Shown here: positions 1 through 12,221 of the stretch, piece after piece
Position numbering within the stretch: the stretch's first letter is position 1
Layout: each line of letters begins with the position of its first letter
Source of the DNA: Enoplolaimus lenunculus
Taxonomy: Eukaryota > Nematoda > Enoplea > Enoplida > Thoracostomopsidae
Assembly: GCA_030248215.1 (NCBI GenBank)
Contig: JASANG010000952.1
Coordinates: 1-64,000, forward strand
Direction of reading: 5' to 3'
DNA: 64,000 nucleotides
The notes under the pieces: generated by a model
What the model was told of the DNA's origin: nothing
What the model saw: only the letters and a program-made list of their open reading frames with translations
Databases searched by the model: none
Position numbers and translations under genes: made by a program

Positions 1-162
1 TTGCCAAATGCTGAAATCTCCTATGACTCTTACTCGTTATTGCCAGTTCCTATAAAATTTGCTAAAACATTGCACCAGCAAGCCAAAAATCATTCATTTG
101 TTCGCATTCTCCAAACTTTAACAGATGCAGTACATCTGTATACAAAGAATAAACGGGGAATA

Positions 163-504
163 CAGAATTAAGCGCAATCACGATCACGACACAAATGTGT
201 TTTCGTAAATCGCGATCCCTCGCGTACGCGATCGCGATTCCTTACGACCGCAATTTACGTGGACGCAAAATTGTGGTTAAGCACGCTAAAATTGCAGTTA
301 TAGACCAGCTAAAACTGCGGTTGCAGACGCGGTTAAATTTGCAGTTGCATACAGACTTAAACCCACCAGACTGAATCACCGCGGTTCAATCTGCTGACTG
401 TGAGTGCAATTAAAATTGCGAGTACGACAGCGTTGCAAACCACGCTTGAGCCGTGATCACTCAAAAAATCAGACTCGGTTGCAATTTTACACTGTCTGTG
501 ACTG
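163..504. mobile_element. Family F MITE, Tc1/mariner-like, copy 1
   Basis: A 342 bp non-autonomous element flanked by TA on both sides (161-162 and 505-506). The right end reads CTGTCTGTGACTG, the inverted terminal repeat of the better copy at 45973-46655; the left end has lost a few bases of the repeat and starts CAGAATTAAGCGC. The body is dense in CpG words such as CGCGATCGCG, unlike the AT-rich surroundings. TA duplication and CAGTCACGGACA-like ends fit Tc1/mariner. No transposase. Confidence 0.7.
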
Positions 505-689
505 TATCTACAAGTTCCAGAATATATTGATACAACAGGTTTATGAACCGCATAATACCAACAGCATAACTAAATCTTAATGTATTTCAAATTCCAGCAA
601 AAACAATGAAAAAGAAACTGTATGGGTAGTGGATGATGCACACTTCAGAAAATACAACGAGACCGGGTACATTCTGAGCATATAAGACG

Positions 690-884
690 GTACCCGGCAC
701 ACGTTGAGTTTCGGCCTCCCCCTTTATTCAGAGGGGGTACGACCGGTGGCAGAAACCACTTGTGACATTTTATGTGTCCGGCAACAAAAATGATCCGCTT
801 ATAAATTGATTTAGTGTTATTGCATACTAACTAACCCCTATGAAACAAGGGGAGGTCGGCCAAAAACGCAAGGCATAGTGGTAC
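690..884. mobile_element. Family G MITE, copy 1
   Basis: About 195 bp with long imperfect inverted ends. The left arm runs GTACCCGGCACACG then TTTCGGCCTCCCC; the right arm runs GGGGAGGTCGGCCAAAAACG and ends in GTGGTAC. A second copy at about 41312-41750 is split by another element. Superfamily not decided because no clean target duplication is visible. Confidence 0.6.
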
Positions 885-2596
885 ATTTTGTACCATGTGG
901 AACCCCTTAATATGGCTACTGAAAAACTTTTCTATATATTATTTTTAAACAACCAAAACTACTTTCAAAATAAGCAAAAATCTACTGACGATGTTTCCAT
1001 AAAGAAAATAGTAAAAACATTGGTATTTATATGCTACTACAATACTTTTACAAATCCAACAAAACAATCTAAGCTGACACCTGAAGAAATGCAAATCAAG
1101 TGTATTTTCATCGACTGCAAACAGTATCATTGTGAGCAAAAAACAAATCGCACCAACACAAACATAACGAGCGCTCTCCTGTGTCTTCTTGCGACTTGAA
1201 AGATAAACGCAGCAATTGATGCCAAAGATTTTGAAAAAACTTGGCTGAGTTTCAGAATAATGGGTGAGTTGCAGAGTTATGACAGAAGTTCGATTTTGGA
1301 TTAAATCAACATATCTGAATGAAGCGAAACGCGAAGCCTGTGGTTGAAATATGCTATTTCACCTGTCCGTTCGACGAGAATCTCAGAACTACTGAACTGA
1401 TTTTTACAAACTTTCCTCGTTTGAAAGCTTATTAAGCTAGGGTGTTCACCGCAACGATAGGCTAATGTACATAACTCGCGAAACCGTAAATTAAAGAATT
1501 GACATTATTTCGCTGAAAATTATTATTATTATTATTAGCTTTACAAGCAATACGCACAACAAACTGAAAATGTCAAAAGTGTATATTAATAAAATTTAAC
1601 TTGGCAATTCTCTTTTCAAAATTTTCAGTGAAGAACCTATTATAAATTTGGTCCCCTTTTATTTTTAAATGTACAAATTAAAAATAATGATGACTTAAAA
1701 TACAATATACATAACTGAACTTATCTCATTTTCATAACAGCCTTGTATTAAAATGGCGTCATAAGTTTTGAAAACACATCTTGACCACTAATTTTAAATA
1801 GGGTCAGCATTTGAAAAACATACCCGATCCCGGTTTAATTTTCTCCCCGTACAACAACCCCAACCCAGAATTTTTAAGAACGCAAACCCGAACACGGATT
1901 TCATTTGGGGGTTTACCAGGGCCCAGAGTTTTAGAACTTTAACATAAAAACTAAATAGTTATCCATTTTTTCAAAGATGGTAGCAAATTTCTGTCTCCAT
2001 CTATATTCTAGCAGCCCATTTTAACACATTTCCGAACTTTTGATTAATAGTTCACATACAATCTTTGGCTTAGAAAAAAGCTACTAAACTCAACTAAAAT
2101 GTCGAACTAATACGTAACATAAAATGAGAGATGTCTTGTTTTTTGTATCAATGACATTTGCCTACATCTAGTTCGTAATTATATTCCAAGTACATCCACG
2201 TAAGTTATTCATTAGTCAAAAATGAAGCCGGTTGGTCTAGTTTTTTCCGTCTTCAGTTTGCATTTACGTACGAAATACGATAATTTCCTTATAAGACATG
2301 ACAGTTTTTGTCTCAAATGTATTTAACACAGTTAGTGTTTTGCAAACATCCTACAATTGCTTTCCCCGCTATTAAAGATTTCTAAGCTACATTTTATATA
2401 CAAATAATTTTATTCCGGGTATTTCGTCCGGGTATTTTTGTAATACCCGAACCAGGGAAAGATTTGTTGTAAATATCCGGGATGCGGAATACTTCGAAGA
2501 GAAAACTCTGACCCGGAATCTTTCTGCGAAAATACCGGGACTCAGATGCAACTCTATTGTAAACGTAACCAATGAGTTAAGTTTAGTCCAACTTAC

Positions 2597-5500
2597 AACG
2601 CTATTCCGGCAATCAGTAAACACCAAACCAAGCTTAGATTAATATCACGGGCTGCCAACTGCGGAAATATAATCGCATATACTTCGCTTGCAATATAAAT
2701 GACTACTGTCACAACAAATAGATTAATTAACCACACGTATTCGGCATAATATGGCACCTGAAACAACGTTTATATTATATACAAAGAATAAACAATGACA
2801 TGTATGTTTAATGCAATAAAATAACAAGAGGGAAATATTACTATAATAGTTCTTTTAAAACACTGAAGTAGCAAACTACCCAAAAATAAAGAAGGGTAAT
2901 TTAAAGTATCCGCATATACGTACTCAAGACAAAAACACTAGACGTGGTCGCAAATTATAAGCTGTATACACAGATACAAAGGAAATAAAATGAGCATGGA
3001 CTATGTGAGACAGCAACAGAATTTAAAACAATATTCAACACGTCTTTTACATTACAGAAAACTAGGAAGGAACACGGCTTACGCTAACTAATTTGTAAAC
3101 TGAAAAAAAGACTCGCTTTAAAAAAATAATTTTCCAATAATGCAAAATTGTAAAATCTGTAGCCTTTAAATTAATATTAACATTTTTCAAAGAACAAAGC
3201 AGGAATCGAGTTTAACCCTGAGTTTGACAATAAATAAATATGCGGCTACAATTACAGTAAACAAAGATCAATTGTTTACTGCTGACTACCCACTCCATTA
3301 TTACAATTACGTTTCGCTAACCGAAAACAAATCCATAGGACGTATGGCCACAGCTTCCAGTGCAATATCAATATTCTTTGGAATATCAAAGGCAGCGTCT
3401 TCCGTTTTTTGAGCAGGTTTGCTGAAATTTAGCACGCTTAAACAGACAGGAGGAACTGATACAAATATGTATCCTATCCATACCAGGGATGGGTGTCTCG
3501 TTGTCCTCGGTCTCGGTTTTTTAGTCTCGGTGGTTTGGAACCGAGACAAGCACTCACGTTTTCAGCAAATGTATGTCTGTATTAAGTATGAATGACTATT
3601 TTTTCAATCTTGCTTGATCCTGTACATTACGTACAATTAGCATCTCTCAAAATGTACTTGTGGTTCCGTTTCTTCCCGGTTTTCAGTTCTGTGATACCAG
3701 CAGCCTCTCTCAATTCGTGATTTGTCGGATATAAATAACGTTCTAGTCTGAAACAAAATTATTCAATGAAATAACTTAACGTATGCAAGGTTCCATCAAG
3801 AACTACATCTCTCAGCTGGAACAGGAACATGAATTTACCTTTTTCACTAGAGCAGGAGCCGTAACTGGAGCAGAAATAGCAATCATGATGCATATATACC
3901 ACCGAATTACTGCTAATTGACTATGAGTAAAGACAAAATATATATGCAGTTCGTCGACTGTTTTGCATTCTTATGAACCAGTTTTCCATGTTCTGCAAAG
4001 ACATGCGTCGAATACTTTGACATATTGACATATAAGCAATGTGCACATGAAACACATGTTGTGGAAAGAAGCTGAACTTCAAAAAAGTTTGCGTGACGTA
4101 AATTTTTTATCTATAAGCGCATTTTAAGGGTAATTTTCACCTTTTTCAGTAAGGGGTATGTGCCACAAAGAACTTGAATGCCGTCGTTTAATAAAATGCC
4201 AAAAAATAAAAACTTAAACATTGAAAACAAGAACTAGAAAACTATTACACAGACTGTCACATTTGTTGAATAAAATGTCGCGTACCCAACTAGAATCCAC
4301 CTTGCAGGGGAAAACTGTGGCAATATTTTTTGAACAACAGTTCCACCGATAAGAGTTAGAACCAAATTAAAGCCAAATAAAGCCTAAACAAATCAAACAA
4401 TATTATGTTTAATTTAAGATTTTATGAAATAAACTAAATTGTACGCATTAATGTTTCCCTTATTACCAATATATAACAGCCAAGTACCACATTAAACAAT
4501 TTTTCTTAAACCATCACCATAACTTACTTAGACATTACGGATAAAGAGCTATCAGGTACATGTTGTAATGCAACTGAACCAGAAAACAATAAATGCAAAG
4601 CGAAAAAACTAACCATTTCTTAATAACGAATAAATAAATCTATCAAATTTAAAGACGTATTAAACAACGTTATATAATCTACAAAATAAAGCAAAAAACA
4701 TTTAAACAAACGGTCAAGGTAACGCAGCACTTAATTTCACAGCAAACGAATCTATACGTTTCAATAAACATAAGCGGGCGCAAATGCAAAACAAAGCTCT
4801 CTGTTTCGCTTGATGTAACATATTATACTAGGAATTTTAGGTTGGACTCCGAACTCCGGTAGATCAATAACTCGTTTTGGTTCCTTAACTTGCAACAAAG
4901 AATACTGCATTTTCTCACCTTACCTAGCTAAGAAATTATAATGCAGAAGGAAGCGATGGCTAGAGGTTCAGTTGAAGGACAATTTAGATTCATGTAGTCA
5001 TCATTTTCAACCATTTTATTTTAAACCATAACTAACAACGTGCCGGGCTTTATCGATACATAGATTTGAAACTTGAAGAACATAGCAAACCTGTTCTGAA
5101 AACGCTCAGCAATGTTCAGTGAAATTTAAGTTTTAATTTATTTTAACTTTTATTGTCAGGTTTGACCCTAGCAAAAAGTTTATGCGTCATATAAACTATT
5201 TTACGTTTATTCTGAAGAAAATTTTGTGCCCGGCACAGGACAAACGCTATGAGAAATTTCCACCCTGCTTTCCTAACAACATTTGTAAATTGAATTGCAT
5301 GCCAGGTTGAATAAAATAAAAAGCTGGTATATGTGCCCAAGGAGCATTCGTGAAGAGGGTTGGTAGCTACGCCTAGTAACTTTGTCCAAAGTCACCTTCC
5401 TACCCGCAACGCCGAGAATACGACTACAGTTTTTGCCGTCCTCGGAGTCATTCACTTTTAACTTTGCTTTGCGACTGACCGTACCGAAGGTCTCTTTGGA

Positions 5501-5757
5501 GACCTGTATGGCAAAGTACTTGTCAACCTAGCTTAACAGTTGCATACGTTTTGTTTTAATAAGAATGAGAATTATAAATTGGTACAATGCTTTCGATCTT
5601 ATTATAGAATTAAGATTATCGTCTTATAAATAATATATTATAGTTGTTTCATTAGTGAAGGGATCCAAATAAAACAACATAAAAGTTTGGAATTCAAAAC
5701 ACGGGTCAAATACTAACCAACGGTTGAAATCGTCGATTTTCCATTCACCAGTGCCAT
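2597..5757 (-). CDS. TMEM161: Transmembrane protein 161 (TMEM161A/B family), N-terminal half
   Basis: Five minus-strand coding exons join in phase: 5757-5749 (ATG GCA CTG, then GTGAAT donor), 4383-4286, 3747-3631, 3421-3322 and 2757-2597, 161 codons in all. The product resembles human TMEM161A/B in order: a first membrane segment followed by QKILPQFSPARWILVG, then LERYLYPTNHELREAAG, a Lys/Arg-rich linker, IPKNIDIALE, and the segment VPYYAEYVWLINLFVV ending INLSLVWCLL. The family is a multipass membrane protein; human TMEM161B is linked to cardiac rhythm and brain development. The last donor (phase 2, GTAAGT at 2596) needs further exons, none of which I found to the left, so the gene is truncated by the window. 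The nine-base first coding exon is the least certain part; exons 2-5 are strong because phases, GT/AG sites and homology all agree. Confidence 0.88.
3484..3550 (+). mobile_element. Fragment of a hAT-like repeat in a TMEM161 intron
   Basis: The stretch starts CAGGGATGGGTGTCTCG and repeats GTCTCGG words. The same terminal motif appears inverted at 23554-23574 (ending CCGAGACCGCCCATCACTG). CAGNGATGGGC ends are typical of hAT elements. Only one end is visible here. Confidence 0.4.
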
Positions 5758-8014
5758 TTTCTATTGAAGTTAAACGGATCTTTACGTATTAAAACTCAAT
5801 GTAAGTAGTAAAATGTGTTTTATGACTTATCTCAAGCTGTTAATAATTAAACACAAAACATAATAAGAAAGTAAAGGTCTTAAATTGAAGAATGTTTTCA
5901 TTTTCTGACTCGAAGTTAAAAATATAAATTCTCGATACTATATATATTTACGCATGATTTGTATTTCCGCGGCGTGGGCGCAAAAATAAGTAGCAACATC
6001 GTATTTTGAAGGCATGCATTCCTAAACGATTGTGACGATTTTTCCATAATCAGTGTATCCGATTAATTGTTTTTTGATGATCTATGCATTTTTCAAAATT
6101 CAAGTTATCATTTGTAAAACCATACGGACGAATCAAGTGTAAAACGCGTGCGCAAAATGTAAATTTTCCCTGAACTGTTTTCAACGCCGCTTGCTACGAT
6201 GAGTGGAATGGCGCTAAATAGTTTGCAATTGAACAACTGCTGGTCGAGTTATGGTGCAAAAGTGATTTATTACTCAGCCAAATTTGACTACAAATCACAA
6301 ACAAGTGACAATATAATGTGAGCCATATTCCACTCGTCGTCGAAAGTTGTGTCCAAAGATGAATATAAATTGTTTGACTTTTGATAATGGTCTTTGTTTC
6401 TTTTAGGCGATCCTTCGGACATTAAAAAAATCCAAGTTGTAAAAAAACTCAAATTCAAGTGTGAATGTTCAATAAAGGTCATGAAAAGATTAAATATGCA
6501 AAAATTTCTAAAATCTGACAATTTTTAAGGCGTGATATGAGAACGACATTTGATTTTATTGCACCTACTGAGACCAACGTTGTATCAGTATGTATTAAAG
6601 GTGAGTTTCAGCAGCTAAATAGCGTTCTGAAAGACTGCTGGTTGAAACACGAAAACCGATTTGTGTTTTACTATTAAAACATCGTTGCTGTAAAAACACG
6701 TTTGACTATTCAGGTACATTGCATTGGCGATATTTCGATCAAACTGATACTTTACAGCATAGCTTCACTGAACTCTTATATTCAATCAGTGTTGACTTTG
6801 AAAACACTCAGAGGCAGTCATAAAAATAAAGCGTATTTAGTTGTTAAAAAACCAGCTGTTTTCTGCCACCATTTTGGGCGTTGATTACGGCTATAGTTTA
6901 TTTTAAAATCGGTCAGGAAATGTGCGCTGCCATGTGTGTTTGTGCAATAGGTTTTGGCCCGAAAAATCCAGTTTAAACAACAACAACAACATCAACAACA
7001 GTACCTACCGCCAGTTGGACTAAATAAATCAGGCTTAATAGGTTTGTTTAAACCAGCGCAGTATAATTTATTTTGGTGCAGCGGATCCATGATTTGCTGG
7101 CAAAGAGAATCGATTTATACACAGATTGCGGATTTTATGAAATTGCTGACAAATGTCAGGTTAGAAATGTTTTCGCTTTCAAGCGTTTAAAATATATAAT
7201 TGTAGTTATGTCTTAAGTTAATGAAGGCTTCGAGAGTGTGTACATTTTTTGGACGCAGTGCATTAGAACGCAGAGCTGTTTGGCTAAAAACACTAAAGCG
7301 AAATTTGCAACCTGATAATAATATTAAAAACTCGCGAGCAAGAAGCTGAACGTCATGTTTGTGCTTAATTTTGACACAAATCTTGGTTTTGACCCCTTTT
7401 GTGATGTGTGTAAGCATCGACGGTCCACCTTGTATCCTCCATAGAGCCTCATTTTCAATCAAACTGTCCTCGCTAAATTCAGTTTATCAGTTCCTGCTTT
7501 TACAATCCCGGCACATACACGGGCCAATAATGGAATATTAGAACAACCACATAGGGAAATCTGGTGATAGTGTTAGTGCTGAAAAATAGGTTTTATTCTC
7601 ATTCGGACATATTTTATGGTTTACCAGCCACGTCGGCATCGAAGTATTTTAGCCATTTTCTATCGTTTGTTATACTGTGGTTTTTGGCCGTGGGTTCGTT
7701 TTGAAATTTGATAAATATACAAATTACAGTTGCAACGGAACAAAAATATAAACATTTTATCGTTTTTTGGTATTTTTTCGATGTGGTGTGATTGGTAAAG
7801 GATCATCGACCACATAGAACAGACTCTTTGTGTTATGACAAAAATACGATTAATACGATGGTTGCTAATTGAAATTTAACGCCAAGCAAACTTTAAAATA
7901 GATCACAATTGTGCACACTGACTCAGTTTGTGTAGTCAGGAAAAGTCTATTTCGGAGAGAGTCAATTTGACTCACCATTTTTTGCAGTGCATTAATAAAA
8001 ATAGCAACAATTTT
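5758..8014. other. Gene-free interval upstream of the TMEM161-type gene
   Basis: The 5' UTR and promoter of the minus-strand TMEM161 gene should lie at the left edge. I see no clear TATA box or other dependable promoter element. A short (CAA)n tract lies at about 6977-7003. Remaining open frames are short and show no splice-bounded conservation I can recognise. Confidence 0.4.
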
Positions 8015-8015
8015 A

Positions 8016-8455
8016 ATACTCTCTAAAAATTTAAACTTAATTTAAAGCTTAATTAAACTTAAATATCAGTTTAACTAAAACAAAAATGGCTGGACGGACT
8101 AACTAAACTAGAATTTTAAGTTTTACTTATAGCTTAACTATAGTTGAATGTTAGTTTAAGCATATAACTTAAAAGGCTGAAGTAGGATAATAAGTCTAAC
8201 ATAGACAATACAGTAGTAAGTTTAACACTAGTTTAAGTAAACTTATTTTTGGTTTATGTAACATGTACATCCCAGAAATTATGTGTATATAGGTGTTCAT
8301 TAAGTTTTATTTAAACTGAAAATATGTAAGATTTTCAATTAGTTTAACCGTAAAGCTAACTGTTAGTTTAGTTAATCTAGAAAGTTAGTTTAATACTGCT
8401 GGATTTCTACTCAGCTTAGAATTAAATCAAGTTTAGTTTAACCTTTTAGAGAACA
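8016..8455. mobile_element. AT-rich MITE with long inverted ends
   Basis: About 440 bp. The left end (CTCTCTAAAAATTTAAACTT) and the right end (AGTTTAACCTTTTAGAGAAC) are inverted relatives, and the body is full of AGTTTAA/TTAAACT words in both orientations. It could fold into a long hairpin. No coding capacity. Superfamily unknown. Confidence 0.5.
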
Positions 8456-8924
8456 TGAGTGTGCATGTGTGTCTGCTTTGTGGTGCACACGGTGCAAATA
8501 TGATCAACAACAACCTGCGTTTGCCCGTTGTCAAAAATAGAGACGTATTCCGTTCTGGAATTTTTGGAGATAAGGAAAATGCAGTTTTATAGATTTTAAT
8601 AGGACGAACCATTCAATTCTTAAGTCCAACAAATTTCTCACGCGCTGAAGTTTCTTAGTCAAATTTTTCCTTCATGAAATAAAACCTAAGCTACGCCCTT
8701 AAAACCGTTACAGCTCTTGCAACTTATACGGTTAAATGAAAACTGTTTATTATTCTTACAACGTAGGTATTAGAGTATATATGACTTGGTATCTCGAGCA
8801 CTGAAATGGGACTCAGGAGTGATGTATGTATACGATGATGATTAATTATTCGTTTTTAATTTTAGAGCAAATACTTTTTCAATGTAATTATCACTAATAT
8901 ACCACCAGTTAGTACCTATAACAT

Positions 8925-9095
8925 GACGTATAGCTGCTGATATGTATCCGGTATTGCAACTATCCGTTGAATTAAACATTGTCTTGTATCAAAGGCTTGA
9001 GCGATAATGCAAGGTTGTACTTAGGAATGTACTTTGAAAACTTAAGTATGCTTTAAAGTTTCGAACTTAACTTTATTTGAACCTGGAGTAATTTA
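8925..9095 (-). mobile_element. Family D MITE fragment, copy 3
   Basis: Reverse-complement match to the middle of the copy at 13981-14330. Shared words include TATCCGGTATTGCAAC, GAGCGATAATGCAAGG and AAGTATGCTTTAAAGTTTCG. Neither terminus survives. Confidence 0.6.
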
Positions 9096-9144
9096 TGTAC
9101 TACACAGGGACAATTGAAATTTATGGATTGTAATCAGGGTTGAG

Positions 9145-9412
9145 CAGGGTGAAACCGGAGGTGAAAAACACCGAAGCCGGAGCCGGAGCCAGAGGCGGTG
9201 CCGAAGGTGAGGCGAAGTTAGGTAGTAAAAATGATGGTTAATTAGTTAATTTTAGCCAATATTTGCAACATGTTGTTAAGTTGTTTGGTTTTACGCTAAT
9301 TATCTGCGAAATTTCGGAAAGTAAAACGAAACGCGCTTAACAGAAAAATTTTGATATTTATGCAATATTTTACTAGCGAAAATGCCGGAACCTCCGGCAA
9401 AAATTCTATAGC
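9145..9412 (+). mobile_element. Family A MITE, hAT-like, copy 1
   Basis: Starts CAGGGTGAAACCGGAGGTGA and then runs through CCGGAGCC words, a GGCGAAGTTAGGTAGTAAAA block and ACCTCCGGCAAAAATTCTA. The same order occurs at 41377-41633 and, inverted, at 12222-12585. The right terminal repeat is missing. No coding sequence. Confidence 0.6.
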
Positions 9413-9505
9413 TGCAACTTTTATTGGTGATATATACGTTTTCAAACAAAATTTGCAAGTGTGAAAAGAGCTAGGAATTTATTATCACAATCTTCTGGCA
9501 ACTAA

Positions 9506-9797
9506 AGCCCTAATCACACGTGCAAATTTTTGCAGCAAAAACGTGCACGTGCAAGTTGCATGTACAAGTTTGGTCACAACGGAGCTTTGAAGTTCTTACA
9601 GCTGCAAATTATTCACTGGAATTCATGCTATTGATATTTAATTCACACCTGTGAATGCAGGGCCAAGTCCTTTGCATTTCTTGCACCTGGAGTTTGATTG
9701 ATCATTTGGAATGTTCCTTTGAAAATACTTGCAGCTGCAAGTATTTCGTGTGTAGCGGAAGTTCTTGCAGCAAAAACTTGCACGTGTGAATAGGGCT
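9506..9797. mobile_element. Family E MITE, PIF/Harbinger-like, copy 1
   Basis: A 292 bp element flanked by TAA (9503-9505 and 9798-9800). Ends are inverted: AGCCCTAATCACACGTGCAA at the left and TTGCACGTGTGAATAGGGCT at the right. The three-base TAA duplication suggests PIF/Harbinger. Inside lie several near-palindromes around GCAGCTGC. A second copy lies at 16395-16671. Confidence 0.72.
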
Positions 9798-10369
9798 TAA
9801 CGAGTGCCGATGCGAGTTTATAACTGCAATCTTGAACTTAAATTTTAAGGGCTCCATTCAGTTTATGAAAAAACTAAATCATAAACCACTCTACTTACTG
9901 TCAATGTTACTTTAAAGGCGTAACCGCAGTAGCATAAACATGGGTGTTGTGCACCAAAGCAAACCGTATAGTCTAAAGCATAAGAATATTCTATGATTTT
10001 ATGCAGAAACACAGGACAAATTTCAACGTAGTTGACTTGTTATTATCACAGCATTTGTTGCTAACCTAACAAAATACCGACTATACTCACTCAAATTGTC
10101 ATAGATTATATTGGTCAATTTTAAAAGACACAAATTTGGTATTAAAATCCTGAAACTGCAGATGTTTAGGCTAACTTTGCAGAATGTGGCACTTGCAACA
10201 AATAAAAAATGAGTACTAAAATAACTAAAAACAATAAAGTATAAAGCTTAATCTACTATATATATCATATATGCACTATGATAATTTGGACATTTTCATC
10301 ATTTGTATTGGACAGTCCCATTCAAACCTTTTATAATAGGCACAAGCGTGAATGATTTTAACGCAGAAT

Positions 10370-10590
10370 GAGATGAAACACTCTGTCTGAGTTTGAATTA
10401 TCAGAACTCAGAATTTTTAGCTGAGTCAATTCATTCTGAGTTAATTAATCAACTCACCCAGAGTCAACCCAACTCAGAGTGAGAATCAACTCAAGTAAAA
10501 GTGAGTTAATGTTTACTGATATTAATTGAGAAATAACCAACTCGATAGCTGAATTGATTAATCAACTCATTGGAATTTACAGTGTAAAGG
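10370..10590. repeat. ACTCA-rich MITE-like repeat
   Basis: Roughly 220 bp packed with GAGTTGA, CAACTCA and ACTCAGA words in both orientations, ending CATTGGAATTTACAGTGTAAAG. The inverse of that end (CACTGTAAATTCCAGTGAG) occurs at 13640-13658, where a family C element follows it. It looks like a non-autonomous element with subterminal repeats; the left terminus is not clear. Confidence 0.4.
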
Positions 10591-10699
10591 TCTTCAGTGC
10601 TGTTTGGGTTTTTGACATGCAGAAGGTAACCGACAAAAGTACGAAACATATTACCACCAAAACTGCCAGATCATAGGATTACCATTCTACTGAAGCCTG

Positions 10700-10759
10700 C
10701 AGCGGATATTAATATATGGCCAGAGCCAAAACCTGAGACTGACCTGCGGTTGTACCCTG
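10700..10759 (-). mobile_element. Family A right-end remnant
   Basis: Ends GACCTGCGGTTGTACCCTG, the inverse of the family A terminus, after a degenerate gagcc-rich stretch. Only the terminal 60 bp can be supported. Confidence 0.4.
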
Positions 10760-11028
10760 GCCGATACTATTTTTTGGACGAATGCCAGAAACGTCTCATA
10801 GCTAAACAATATGTGCGGGAGTTTGCATTTATTTGTGATAAATCTTAGTCAAATATTGTTGTAATGGTCGTAGGAATAAAAGCAAAAAAATGTTCTTTAC
10901 ATCCGGTGGAAAATTGTTTTTTGTTTACTTTCGATGTTTAATTAAAGTTTTCTGGCTCAGTTTTCACGTCATTTCCGTTGAATTGAACCATGAGACCGAA
11001 CAGCAATTTCTACTACTATAGAACACTC

Positions 11029-11213
11029 GGTGGTCCGTGTTAGTGTTTATGTTCGTCTCAGTTTCAGGTGGGCCTAGATTCTAGACTACATTTTATGCTT
11101 AGGCTTAGGCTTACGTTTAGGCCAAAAAACACACTTTTTTCAACGCTTAAGCTTATGCCCAGGTTTAGGAATATGCATTATCTACAGTTACCACCCTAAA
11201 AGTGACATTGGCC
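11029..11213. mobile_element. Family B MITE (GGCC-ended, TTAGGC-bearing), copy 1
   Basis: About 185 bp ending AGTGACATTGGCC, with an internal run of GCTTAGGCTTAGGCTTA. Flanks GAACACTC and AAAAACTC agree at six of eight positions, fitting an eroded 8 bp target duplication. Better copies lie at 34805-35012, 38381-38555 and 49320-49527. Confidence 0.6.
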
Positions 11214-12221
11214 AAAAACTCAGCGAGTACATATAGCTGGAATGAGTATAAATACCGTCTTGACAACTGTGTGGTTTTTAAAAACATGTCAGACAACGTA
11301 GACCATATTCATGGATTTGAAATCCAAGTTATGCTTGAAAATCAACCCTGACTTTCAGTCTCATGTAAATTTTTTCATTCTAATAAAACTTTTCGAAGTT
11401 AAAATATATTTTAAATAAATATATTCTGTCAAAAATTTAGCCATTGGTGCTGGGGCGAAATTAAGTGTCTAAGCGTCCCCCTACTCGCCCGCGTCGTACA
11501 GTGTTTGTCAGCAAAGCTCTAGATAAATAACCATGATTTGTCTACATTTATTGTTGTTTTTATGATGAATGGGTGGAGGTAAATGGAAAAATTTAAAATT
11601 GCTTTTATGTTGTTTATATCTCGTATTTATCCGCATTTATTTTTCGCACGTAAATGAAGACTAATCACTGCAGATTACTGATATCAGACACGCAGATGTG
11701 GCGATGTGCAGTCTCTATTTTGTTGTTAAATATCGTTTGTTAATTTTGTCATTTTTCAAAAGATAATACTTTGGCAACGTTTATGGATATTTTAATAAGT
11801 GCCATAAATAACTTGGCTTTATAATTTCAGGCAAAGAAACCGTGTGCTCTGAACAGTGTTTTTTCACATAAATATACACTGTAGCGAATTGGTTCGAGTA
11901 TCTTTAAATATGGCTGCTAACTGCACTGTAACTTTCTATATTTTTTGAAAAACTTAATTTTTATGGCAATTAAGACTGTCTTATATATTTTCGAGCAATG
12001 TTCTATTTTCCTATATTGCGAACAGTACTTTGGCGGAGAGTTATTTTGAATTTTACGTTCCGGTTCCGGCAAATAATTGCAGTTCCTGTTCTAGCAAAAC
12101 TGTTGTTGAGCGGATTGTAGAAAAAATTGTTTTTCACATGTTTATCTCTCTCCTACATTTTGTCTTGACTGTCTTATAATATTTTATCGTAATGTTAGCC
12201 GCTCTACTTAAATCCTGTAGC

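Larger units (their letters stand above)
1..2596. other. Gene-free stretch, probably intron of the TMEM161-type gene
   Basis: No exon matching the missing C-terminal half of TMEM161 was found on the minus strand here, so this is probably intron and the remaining exons lie outside the window. It holds two MITEs (163-504 and 690-884), a short ATT microsatellite near 1525, and two diffuse segments rich in ACCCGG/CCGGGT words (about 1820-1930 and 2410-2540) that look like an old repeat family. A 103-codon open frame at 888-1199 shows no recognisable motif and has AT-rich composition; I treat it as chance. Confidence 0.5.

Noticed and set aside
4820-4915. Minus-strand open segment with KEPKRVIDLPEFG-like reading
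   Set aside because: It falls in TMEM161 intron 1, has no convincing donor and does not match the family.
5273-5455. Minus-strand 60-codon frame
   Set aside because: Also in TMEM161 intron 1; exons 1 and 2 join better without it and the frame has no family match.
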